Shown here in pieces: positions 1-6,646 of a DNA stretch of 7,924 bases. Every line of letters starts with the position of its first letter. The stretch's first letter is position 1. The stretch spans positions 1 to 7,924 of the forward strand of contig JAUXGM010000102.1 in the NCBI GenBank assembly GCA_030622125.1, in the 5' to 3' direction. The stretch comes from a bacterium. Its GTDB lineage: Bacteria > AUK180. The notes under the pieces are model-generated. The model was not told the DNA's origin. It did not search any database and saw nothing but the letters and a program-made list of their open reading frames with translations. Position numbers and translations under genes: made by a program.

Positions 1-930
1 GGTAGAAGATATCTCAATGGCATCAGGCGTATACATCTCATTGACATCAGTAAAACTGCTCCCTGAAACTGTTCCACCAATAGCATATATATAATTATTT
101 ACCCCTTCAACACACAGATAACTCCTTGCTGTCGGTATAGATGTCTTTACCTTCCATTTCTTTGTTATTGGATTGAATGATTCGACAAGGTCTGAGAAAG
201 TACCATTCCAACCGCCAATAGAAAATATCCTTTCACCGATTTCTTCTCCGGCATGATAGCACCTTGAAGAGGTATTTGTATCTATCTTTTCCCATGTATC
301 CGTTCCCGGATAATAGACATAAAAATCATCCCTTGAAGCAGATTCTGTATAACCGTTAAAGATATAAATATTTCCATTATAAACAGCAGAAGCCATACCT
401 CTATTTTCTATTGGCATCGATGTTTTTATTTCCCATGTATTTGTCAGGGGATTATATGCTTCATTGGCATTCTCTCTTTTTGAAATACCCGGCTTTTGTC
501 CTCCTACTACATATATAATCCCATCTACCTCCTCTGCAATTGCTAAATACCTACTTGTTGGCATTGGAGTTTTAAATGTCCACATATTACTTATGGGATT
601 ATATTCTTCTACTGATGAAATAGCAGATGTATCATTAACTCCACCAAAAACATAGATCTTTCCATTGTATGAGCAGGCAACAGGGGCATTTCTCGTATCA
701 TTCATTGAAGATTTTGTTTCCCATGTATTAGAATCGGTATCATAAATCTCTAAAATATCAAGAGTGTTACCTGAATTATTTCTTCCACCTGCAATATATA
801 TTTTATTTCCTATTACAGTACTTGCAGGACATGATCGTGGTGTTGGCATTGGTGCCTTTGTTTCCCATGAATCGGAAAAGGTGATAAGAATACCAATAAA
901 AATAACTGCTAAAAAAAATACCTTCTTCAT
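1..930 (-). CDS. Secreted Kelch-repeat beta-propeller protein (C-terminus outside window)
   Basis: This is an open frame of 310 codons with no stop before the window edge, so the 3' end is missing. The ATG at 930 is preceded by GGAGG (936-940) with 5-nt spacing. Residues 1-19 (MKKVFFLAVIFIGILITFS) are a basic start plus hydrophobic core, a signal peptide or a single membrane anchor. Six Kelch repeats of 46-49 residues follow, marked by Trp at 22, 70, 117, 166, 213 and 259. Each Trp is followed by a turn such as APMPTPR and then a strand ending in a di-Gly or similar motif (IYIAGG 44-49, IYVFGG 92-97, IYVVGG 139-144, IYIFNG 188-193, IFSIGG 235-240, IYAIGG 281-286). Such repeats form a beta-propeller, usually for binding. 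The sequence PDAIEIS after blade six suggests a linker to a further domain or sorting signal beyond the window. Ligand and function are unknown. It is transcribed divergently from the methyltransferase gene. Confidence 0.9.
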   Translation of the reverse strand, partial: MKKVFFLAVIFIGILITFSDSWETKAPMPTPRSCPASTVIGNKIYIAGGRNNSGNTLDILEIYDTDSNTWETKSSMNDTRNAPVACSYNGKIYVFGGVNDTSAISSVEEYNPISNMWTFKTPMPTSRYLAIAEEVDGIIYVVGGQKPGISKRENANEAYNPLTNTWEIKTSMPIENRGMASAVYNGNIYIFNGYTESASRDDFYVYYPGTDTWEKIDTNTSSRCYHAGEEIGERIFSIGGWNGTFSDLVESFNPITKKWKVKTSIPTARSYLCVEGVNNYIYAIGGTVSGSSFTDVNEMYTPDAIEISST

Positions 931-935
931 CTTTG

Positions 936-940
936 CCTCC
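936..940 (-). promoter_or_regulatory. Ribosome binding site of the Kelch gene
   Basis: GGAGG on the minus strand lies 5 nt before the ATG at 930. It fixes the start of a reading frame that has no stop inside the window. It also shows that this genome uses Shine-Dalgarno initiation, in contrast to the divergent methyltransferase gene. Confidence 0.75.
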
Positions 941-951
941 TATTATATTTT

Positions 952-980
952 ATTATATTAAAATTTGAAAAAGAAATCAA
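952..980 (-). promoter_or_regulatory. Putative sigma70-type promoter for the Kelch gene
   Basis: Read on the minus strand, TTGATT (980-975, 4 of 6 bases of the -35 consensus) is followed after exactly 17 bp by TATAAT (957-952, perfect -10). Transcription would start near 945, giving a leader of about 15 nt that contains the GGAGG ribosome site. The region is very AT-rich, so chance matches are possible. The correct spacing and position support the call. Confidence 0.5.
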
Positions 981-1020
981 ATTATCTTGAAAAAAACAAT
1001 TAAATATAGTAAAATTAAAA

Positions 1021-1932
1021 ATGAATTTTAAAGATGTTAATTGTCCCTTATGCAACAGCAACCAGAGGAAATTACTCTATAAAGGAAAATCCATTAAAAA
1101 CATTTCTAAAGAAAATTTCAAATGCACCTCTGAAGATCTTGCTGTATATAACAATATTTATAAATGCAAGAATTGTGATATGATCTATCAATCACCCATT
1201 TTAGATTCAGATATCATCATTGATATGTACAGAAGCATTCGTGATCCGGAATATCTTGAAAAAGAAAAAGAAAGAAGCCGTACATTTGAAAATTATGTCG
1301 ATCTTATTAAAAGATTTTTGAGAAAGGATTCAAAAATATTGGAGATTGGTTCTTATACCGGTGTTTTTCTTAAACTTATGAAAGATCAAAATTTTATGAT
1401 AGAGGGACTTGAACTTTCTGATTGGGCACAGGGTATCTCTAAAAAAAATATTGATGTACCGATTTACAAAGAGGAATTAGGAGAATTTTGCAAAAAAAGG
1501 ACAGAACTTTATGACGGGATATGCCTCTGGGATGTTATAGAACACTATGATAAGCCGCTCGATGAACTGCAATTTATGAACAAGATACTTAAAAAAAACG
1601 GCTATTTATTTCTATATACGGTAGATGCCGGAAGTTATATTTTCAAATTACTTGGAAACAAGTATCCTTTTTTAATGATAATGCACCTTGTCTATTTTTC
1701 AAGAAAAACCATAAGAAAGGCATTAGAAAAGAGAGGCTTTAAAGTTATTTTAATAAACCGGCATAAAAGATATATATCAAAAAAATATCTCTTCAATAGA
1801 TTTGATATTATTTCCGGTAGGTTTTCATTTATCTTTAAAAAAATTGCTGCACTTTATTTTGATATTACGAAAAAAGAATTTATACCTATTGATTTTATGG
1901 GACTGATGGATGTTGTTGCAAAAAAAACATGA
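1021..1932 (+). CDS. Zinc-ribbon class I SAM-dependent methyltransferase
   Basis: A 303-aa cytoplasmic protein. The N-terminus has paired cysteines (CPLC 8-11 and CKNC 49-52) that look like a zinc ribbon, an arrangement common in methyltransferases acting on sugars or other glycan intermediates. The Rossmann-type core follows: motif I LEIGSYTG (107-114), acidic strand-2 end GLELS with Glu131 (probable SAM ribose contact), and the post-II/III block WDVIEH (170-175), a strong signature of the Methyltransf_11/23 type. The ATG at 1021 is the only possible start: there is no in-frame ATG, GTG or TTG between it and the upstream TGA at 988-990, and the zinc ribbon begins at residue 8. No Shine-Dalgarno sequence precedes it. 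Its last 23 nt overlap the glycosyltransferase gene, suggesting coupled expression. Methylation of a cell-surface sugar is inferred; the actual substrate cannot be read from the sequence. Confidence 0.85.
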   Translation: MNFKDVNCPLCNSNQRKLLYKGKSIKNISKENFKCTSEDLAVYNNIYKCKNCDMIYQSPILDSDIIIDMYRSIRDPEYLEKEKERSRTFENYVDLIKRFLRKDSKILEIGSYTGVFLKLMKDQNFMIEGLELSDWAQGISKKNIDVPIYKEELGEFCKKRTELYDGICLWDVIEHYDKPLDELQFMNKILKKNGYLFLYTVDAGSYIFKLLGNKYPFLMIMHLVYFSRKTIRKALEKRGFKVILINRHKRYISKKYLFNRFDIISGRFSFIFKKIAALYFDITKKEFIPIDFMGLMDVVAKKT

Positions 1933-2635
1933 GATCATAAATAAAGGTGTCATACTAATTCCTACTTATAATGAAAGCGAAAACATAGAGAAACTAATAC
2001 GGAAAATAAAGGCTATTATCCCACAGATAGCTATCTTTGTAATTGATGATAGCTCTCCTGATGGTACTGCAATGATTGTGAGAAATCTGGAAAATGAATT
2101 TGCTGATGTTAAACTTATCTTTAGAAAAGAAAAAAAAGGGCTTGGTGCAGCATATATTAATGGAATGACAGTCGCATTAAAAAATAATTTCGATTACATA
2201 ATTATGATGGACAGTGATTTTTCGCATAATCCTTCTTATGTTCCAATAATGCTAAATAGTATGAAAAAGTTTGATGTGGTAATTGGTTCTCGCTATATAA
2301 AAGGTGGTTGTATAAAGAATTGGCCAATGCATAGAAAAATAATGAGTTTTATAGCAAATTTTATGATCAGGATACTTGTTGATTCAAAGATTAGAGATAG
2401 TACATCCGGATTTAGATGTATAAAAAGTGAAATTCTAAAAAAAATAGATTACTCTACAATACATTCTCAGGGATATTCTTTTTTGTATGAAATGCTCTGG
2501 CGGATTGAAAGACAAAAATTTAAGATATTGGAAATCCCCATCACTTTTGTTGATAGGAAGTTTGGACAGACAAAGATATCCCAAACAGAAATTTTCAAAG
2601 CCGCAAATACCTTAATTAAACTGATATTTAAATAG
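1910..2635 (+). CDS. Family 2 glycosyltransferase, polyprenyl-phosphate mannose synthase (DPM1) type
   Basis: A 241-aa protein with the DPM1-like GT-A fold. Visible motifs are PTYNE (18-22), the nucleotide-binding DDSSPDGT (46-53), the metal-binding DxD block DSDFSHNP (101-108), GSRYIKGG (126-133) and DSTSGFRC (163-170). The C-terminal region has the usual DR..G..K.S..EI helix pattern. Members transfer a sugar, often mannose or glucose, from a nucleotide donor to polyprenyl phosphate at the inner membrane face. This copy has no C-terminal membrane segments, so it is the soluble, single-domain form and appears full length. The ATG at 1910 lies inside the methyltransferase gene in the +1 frame, with only a weak GGGA (1899-1902) before it; the first 12 or so residues are not conserved-looking. 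The stop TAG (2633-2635) sits at the tip of an inverted repeat. Donor specificity is uncertain. Confidence 0.88.
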   Translation: MLLQKKHEIINKGVILIPTYNESENIEKLIRKIKAIIPQIAIFVIDDSSPDGTAMIVRNLENEFADVKLIFRKEKKGLGAAYINGMTVALKNNFDYIIMMDSDFSHNPSYVPIMLNSMKKFDVVIGSRYIKGGCIKNWPMHRKIMSFIANFMIRILVDSKIRDSTSGFRCIKSEILKKIDYSTIHSQGYSFLYEMLWRIERQKFKILEIPITFVDRKFGQTKISQTEIFKAANTLIKLIFK

Positions 2636-2660
2636 TGCCGGCATCTTATATCTTATTTTC
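2635..2660 (+). repeat. Left arm of the 26-bp imperfect inverted repeat
   Basis: It begins with the last base of the glycosyltransferase TAG stop codon and pairs with 2784-2809, with mismatches at four positions. If the flanking bases are included, the match extends outward through the stop codon and three further A/T pairs (2630-2634 with 2810-2814). Confidence 0.75.
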
Positions 2661-2783
2661 ATAATAATTATTGTTTCTCCAAAAGTATTTCCATAAAAAA
2701 CATTTTATTTTAATAATAGAATTTCCCTATGTTTATTCCAATAAAATTCTAAAATATAATAAAAAAATTGATCAATATTTCGG

Positions 2784-2809
2784 GTAAATAAGATATAAGA
2801 GGCTGGTAC
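2784..2809 (-). repeat. Right arm of the 26-bp imperfect inverted repeat
   Basis: This is the reverse-complement partner of 2635-2660. Its outer end is the final G of the pyrE TAG stop codon on the minus strand, so the two convergent genes are followed by nearly the same sequence. Confidence 0.75.
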
Positions 2810-3381
2810 TATTTTATTTTCGTCCCAGGTGCTTTTATCGGTACTCCTTTTTTACAAAGTGGGCATTCCGATGGTTTATAAACCGGAAAATCAAGTGTAA
2901 TTAAACTTTTATATTCATAATTTTCAAATGGATTATCCTTACATCTTTTAATAATAGAGGTTACTCCGACAATATTTCCGCTCATTGATCTTACAAGTTC
3001 AATGACCTCCTTTACCGAACCACCCGTTGTAACGACATCTTCACAGACCAAAACATTTTCATCTTTTTTTATATGAAAATTTCTACGGAGCATCATCACA
3101 CCGTTTTTCCTTTCTGCAAATATTGAACGAGCATTTAATACCTTTGCAAGTTCAAACGAAAGTATAACCGCTCCCATTGCAGGACCGATTACAAGGGCTA
3201 TTTTTTTTTTCTTCCATTTTTTTCCAAGTTCTAATGCAATATCTTTGGCAATATTCGGATATTCGAACAGTTTCGCACATTGGATATAATTTTCAGAATG
3301 ATTGCCTGATGCGAGAACAAAATGGCCGGTCAAAAAAGCATCCGTATTCTTTAAAATATTGATTATCTTATCTCTCTCCAT
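2809..3381 (-). CDS. pyrE: Orotate phosphoribosyltransferase (Thermus-type PyrE)
   Basis: A 190-aa cytoplasmic enzyme converting orotate plus PRPP to orotidine 5'-monophosphate, the penultimate step of UMP synthesis. The PRPP-binding loop is VLVCEDVVTTGGS (110-122). Other family marks are LASGNHSENYIQ (23-34), the GPAMGA segment (66-71) and the ERKNGVMMLRR flexible loop (90-100). The tail with C173-P-L-C176 followed by KKGVPIKAPGTK is typical of the Thermus-type PyrE family; the two Cys may be structural or metal-binding (inference). The start at 3381 is supported by AGGAGA (3386-3391). It is the last gene of the five-gene operon, 16 nt after tex. Residues 57-60 (KKKK) are encoded across an A10 run (3201-3210), an unstable tract. 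The TAG stop abuts the inverted-repeat element. Confidence 0.93.
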   Translation of the reverse strand: MERDKIINILKNTDAFLTGHFVLASGNHSENYIQCAKLFEYPNIAKDIALELGKKWKKKKIALVIGPAMGAVILSFELAKVLNARSIFAERKNGVMMLRRNFHIKKDENVLVCEDVVTTGGSVKEVIELVRSMSGNIVGVTSIIKRCKDNPFENYEYKSLITLDFPVYKPSECPLCKKGVPIKAPGTKIK

Positions 3382-3397
3382 TTTATCTCCTATTGAC

Positions 3398-5428
3398 TTA
3401 AATTCTATCCTTGATTTTACTACTAATACCTTTTTTAGAGATGTTTTCTATATAGATATTTATAATTTTCCCGACAAAAATATCCGATTGTAAGTAGTTA
3501 CCGGGAACCATTATATCAAAATGAGCCCCGCTATCACAGAAGAGCGCGAATGAGGTTATATTTTTTATCCTAACCTTTAATGTATCGCCGATTTTTAGAT
3601 CTTCAATATTTTTAACCTCCGGGATAAAGGGTTCAAACTCTTTTTTAAGCCTAATATCCTCACCAAAATGCAGAATCACATTATGTATATATTCAACGGA
3701 TTGTGGAGAAAATTCCTCTTTTAATTGTTTAATCTCAATTTTTTTAAATTTTTTTGATCTTAATATTGAATCAAAATCTCTTTCCTCAAGTTTTTCCATT
3801 TCTTCAACAATAGGTAAATATTCCTCAATGATCCCCGTATTTTCAATTAGATCATTACTCTCTTTGATCCTTAAGAATCCTTCCGCCTGTTCCCATATCT
3901 TTTCCCCGATCCCTTTAACTTTCAAGAGGCTTTTTTTATTGTCAAAGGGTTTATTTATACTTCTAAATTCAAAGATATTTTTTGCAATTTTTTCATTAAA
4001 ACCTGAAACATAAGATAATAATTTTTCACTTGCTCGATTTAAATCAATGCCCACTTTATTTACCGCAAAATAAATACCTTCCTCAAGTTTTTTGTTCAAC
4101 ATTTTTTTATTAATATCGTATTGGTACTCGCCAACTCCAAGTGCCTGAATTGGGATCTTCACATATTCATTTAACGGATCAATAAATCGTCGTGCAATAG
4201 AAATGGCTCCTCTAACGGTAATATCATAATCGGAAAATTCCTTTCTTGCCTCTTCCGAGGCAGAGTATATCGATGCCCCATCTTCATTTACTAAAAAAAC
4301 ATTGATGCCGTTATTATGAAGCAACCAGAATAGATCTCCGGATCCGGTACCGTTTCCTACGGCAACAACATCAACATTATACTTTCCAATTAACTTTTTT
4401 ATAATTTCTAAATTATTAGTTTTAAAAACACCATTTTCCAGGATATCGAAATAATTCTTTATAACAACATATTTATGACCCGTTCTTATTCCGGGATCAA
4501 TTCCTAATATTATTTTGTAATTTTGCGGAGGCAGCATTAAAAGATCAATTACATTCCTTTTATAAACCTCAATAGAAAAAAGATCCGCTTTTTTCTTTAA
4601 GGAATCTCTTACCTCTCTTAAAAAAAATGGTAGTATTAGATCGGAGATCGCTCTTTTTATTGCATTTAAAATTATCTCATTTTTTCTATTTTTAAAAAAG
4701 TGTCGTAAGATGAAATCTTGTGCCCATTCCTCATTTATTAAAATAGACAAATTTAATATATTTACTTTTTCGCCTCTCAATATTGCATGGACCGCATAGG
4801 GTTTTAAATAGGTTATTTTTTTTACATAATCAAAGTACCTATCATATTTATAACCCTCTTCTTTCTTTCCCCTTTTGACCTTTGAAACCAATTTCCCATG
4901 TCTAAAAATGACATCCCTGAAGTACTTTTTTATATTTATGTCAAGGTATATTTCATCTGCCAAAATAATAGAAATCCCCTTGTAAAATTCCTCTTCATCT
5001 ACTATTTTTGTATTGTTGTCTCTTTTAAAATCTATGGAGTACCCGTTTTTTACTTTTTGAGCAAATGGTTTTAGCCCCGCTTCAAAATATTTTTGAGCAA
5101 GGGTTTTTCTTTTTGGTTTATAAGGTTCATAGAAATCTTCTAATTGTTCTTTATTCATTATATCTGCAATGATCTTTTCCTTTTCATCATCATAACAATC
5201 TAATTTCTTCAGTTGATTTCTAATTGTATTTTTTCTTTCTTCCAATGTCTTATAATAGATATATAATTCCGAAATATCTTGAATTTGCAACTCATCAAGA
5301 TTTCCTGTTTTTTCCTTTCTATATCTTGCGATAAATGGAATTGTATTTTTTCGTTCAAGTAATTCTATGGTATTTTTTACGCTGCCAAATGGAAGTTTTA
5401 GTTTCCCGGAAATTAATCCATTGATCAT
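3398..5428 (-). CDS. tex: Tex family S1 RNA-binding protein
   Basis: A 676-aa cytoplasmic nucleic-acid-binding protein related to Tex/YdcI/Spt6, involved in transcription and RNA metabolism. The N-terminal helical region has NTIPFIARYRKE (28-39) and FYEPYKPKRKT (near 98-108). The YqgF/RNase H-like domain starts at ILGIDPGIRTG (near 306) and continues through VNEDGASIYSASEEARKEF and VRGAISIARR. A helix-hairpin-helix region begins at ASEKLLSYVSGFN (near 465) and includes LLKVKGIGEKIWEQAEGFLRI. A C-terminal S1 domain spans about 612-676. The protein is shorter than the usual 720-780 aa and its S1 domain is divergent. I chose the ATG at 5428, which overlaps the Pit stop as ATGA and aligns with the start of known Tex proteins. 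An ATG at 5440 is also possible; a TTG at 5467 would overlap Pit by 43 nt and is unlikely. The position between phosphate uptake genes and pyrE suggests housekeeping co-expression. Confidence 0.93.
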   Translation of the reverse strand: MINGLISGKLKLPFGSVKNTIELLERKNTIPFIARYRKEKTGNLDELQIQDISELYIYYKTLEERKNTIRNQLKKLDCYDDEKEKIIADIMNKEQLEDFYEPYKPKRKTLAQKYFEAGLKPFAQKVKNGYSIDFKRDNNTKIVDEEEFYKGISIILADEIYLDINIKKYFRDVIFRHGKLVSKVKRGKKEEGYKYDRYFDYVKKITYLKPYAVHAILRGEKVNILNLSILINEEWAQDFILRHFFKNRKNEIILNAIKRAISDLILPFFLREVRDSLKKKADLFSIEVYKRNVIDLLMLPPQNYKIILGIDPGIRTGHKYVVIKNYFDILENGVFKTNNLEIIKKLIGKYNVDVVAVGNGTGSGDLFWLLHNNGINVFLVNEDGASIYSASEEARKEFSDYDITVRGAISIARRFIDPLNEYVKIPIQALGVGEYQYDINKKMLNKKLEEGIYFAVNKVGIDLNRASEKLLSYVSGFNEKIAKNIFEFRSINKPFDNKKSLLKVKGIGEKIWEQAEGFLRIKESNDLIENTGIIEEYLPIVEEMEKLEERDFDSILRSKKFKKIEIKQLKEEFSPQSVEYIHNVILHFGEDIRLKKEFEPFIPEVKNIEDLKIGDTLKVRIKNITSFALFCDSGAHFDIMVPGNYLQSDIFVGKIINIYIENISKKGISSKIKDRI

Positions 5429-6642
5429 CCGGCGATCCATTTTATTAAGAGAAAAACCGCCATACAAAGACCGGCGGCAAGTGGAACCGTTAAAAACCAG
5501 GAAAGAAAAATTGTTCCAACCACTCTTAAATTAATGTTGCCTATTCCACGAGCAAGACCAACTCCTGTTACCGTTCCTACGGATATATGGGTCGATGAAA
5601 GCGGTAACCCGAGGCGAGAACCGAAAAGGACAGTTGTTGCTGCTGCAAACTCTGCTGCAAATCCTCTGGAAGGTGTTATCTCCGTTATTCTTTTTCCAAT
5701 CGTCTCCATAACTTTATGTCCGAGTGTTGCAACCCCGACAACAATGCCGAAAGAACCAAGAAGAAGCAGCCATACCGGTATATCGGAAGTCAATTGAATA
5801 TTTCCTGTTTTTATAACTACCAAGATAGCAGCAATCGGTCCGATAGCATTTGCAACATCATTTGCACCATGAGCGAAACATTCGTAAGATGCCGAAATTA
5901 CCTGAAGTATTTTGGAAAAATTCTCAACATCATCTATCTGATTTTTTGTTGCTTTTTTCTTTTTCAAATAGAAAGATGCAACAATAAATCCTATTATCCC
6001 GATTAAAACGGAAATAATAAATGCCGGTAAAAATGAAAGATCCAGATGTAAATTTTTCAACCCTTTGTATATTATTGCCAACGAAAGAATAAAACCCATA
6101 ACGAAAACAAAGTAGGGTGCTATTTTCTTAAAATCTTCAAAGGGATGTTCCTTATTAAATATGAGAAACTTATAGATGTTAAAGATAACAAAACTTATGC
6201 CTGCTCCGATAGCAGGTGAAAATATCCATGAAAGTGTTATTATTATTATGTAATTCCAGTGTATTGCTTGTGATCCGCCACCTATCAATCCAAAACCAAG
6301 TAGTGATCCAATAATTGCATGAGTAGTTGAAATGGGCATTTTTAAAAGTGTTGCCAATGTGATCCATAATCCGGCGGAGATAACAACAGCAAGCATTCCA
6401 TAAGCAAAGATCATTGGCTTATCTTGAAAAAATTGAAAATCAATAATATTTCCTTTGATTGCTTTTACAACATGCCCACCGACTAAAAAAGCGCCTAAAA
6501 ATTCAAAGATCGCAGCAATTATAATAGCATTCTTGTAGGAAATAGAACCGGCGGCAACCGATGTTCCCATATTGTTCCCGACATCATTCGCTCCAATGTT
6601 CCAGGCAATATAAAATCCGACTATTATCGTGATAATCAGCAT
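5425..6642 (-). CDS. Pit-family inorganic phosphate transporter
   Basis: A 405-aa integral membrane protein of the PF01384 (PiT/PHO-4) family, a proton- or sodium-coupled low-affinity phosphate (or metal-phosphate) symporter. It shows the family's internal duplication: GANDVGN (17-23) in the first half and GANDVANA (259-266) in the second, each partnered downstream by a Ser-Thr-His block, MPISTTH (102-108) and GLPLSSTH (345-352). Numerous hydrophobic segments separate these. A charged cytoplasmic stretch with KKKKATKNQIDDVENF lies in the middle. The first signature has Gly in place of the usual second Ala. The gene starts 4 nt after the DUF47 stop, has no clear Shine-Dalgarno sequence and is probably translated by coupling. 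It ends in an ATGA overlap with tex. Pairing with a DUF47 gene is a well-known arrangement and supports phosphate transport. Confidence 0.93.
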   Translation of the reverse strand: MLIITIIVGFYIAWNIGANDVGNNMGTSVAAGSISYKNAIIIAAIFEFLGAFLVGGHVVKAIKGNIIDFQFFQDKPMIFAYGMLAVVISAGLWITLATLLKMPISTTHAIIGSLLGFGLIGGGSQAIHWNYIIIITLSWIFSPAIGAGISFVIFNIYKFLIFNKEHPFEDFKKIAPYFVFVMGFILSLAIIYKGLKNLHLDLSFLPAFIISVLIGIIGFIVASFYLKKKKATKNQIDDVENFSKILQVISASYECFAHGANDVANAIGPIAAILVVIKTGNIQLTSDIPVWLLLLGSFGIVVGVATLGHKVMETIGKRITEITPSRGFAAEFAAATTVLFGSRLGLPLSSTHISVGTVTGVGLARGIGNINLRVVGTIFLSWFLTVPLAAGLCMAVFLLIKWIAG

Positions 6643-6646
6643 ATAT

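Larger units (their letters stand above)
2635..2809. mobile_element. MITE-like element with 26-bp terminal inverted repeats and TA flanks
   Basis: The gap between two convergent genes is bounded by inverted arms at 2635-2660 and 2784-2809 that match at 22 of 26 positions, including a perfect 15-bp core TCTTATATCTTATTT (2644-2658, reverse complement at 2786-2800). The outer ends read GTGCC and GGTAC, each next to a TA dinucleotide (2633-2634 and 2810-2811), as a TA target duplication would leave (IS630/Tc1-mariner style). The 123-nt interior is extremely AT-rich and has no ORF. It holds a smaller inverted repeat (TAGAATTT 2717-2724 with AAATTCTA 2744-2751) and two 10-bp palindromes (2663-2672, 2767-2776). 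A non-autonomous transposon is the simplest reading. A structured 3' region acting on both convergent transcripts is the alternative. No second copy is present in the window. Confidence 0.5.

Noticed and set aside
1-930. CRISPR-like regular DNA repeats in the Kelch region
   Set aside because: The recurring words are short and about 140-150 bp apart within one coding frame. They reflect the protein repeats, not a repeat-spacer array.
464-961. Two short plus-strand open frames (464-655 and 764-961)
   Set aside because: They lie antisense to the Kelch gene, whose minus-strand frame shows a signal peptide, SD and clear repeats. The plus-strand translations have no family pattern.
982-1010. Full promoter for the methyltransferase gene (TTATCT or TTGAAA with TATAGT)
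   Set aside because: TTGAAA (987-992) is only 12 bp from TATAGT, and TTATCT at 17 bp matches just half of the -35 consensus. It is too weak to annotate as a feature in such AT-rich DNA.
2717-2751. Inner hairpin (8-bp arms, 19-nt loop) as an intrinsic terminator
   Set aside because: The stem is almost all A/T with a large loop, so it would be unstable and does not match a classical terminator.
3177-4013. Plus-strand open frames opposite pyrE and tex
   Set aside because: The opposite strand encodes strongly conserved enzymes. The plus-strand frames are low-complexity Phe/Leu-rich translations typical of antisense frames.
5425-5467. TTG at 5467 as the start of tex
   Set aside because: It would add 13 residues that overlap the Pit C-terminus by 43 nt and has no SD. 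The ATG at 5428 (ATGA overlap) or 5440 fits the family N-terminus better.
5534-6367. Open frames overlapping the Pit gene (plus strand 5534-5797 and 5716-6006; minus strand 6179-6367)
   Set aside because: They are shadows of the well-supported Pit coding sequence, with no SD or recognisable domain.
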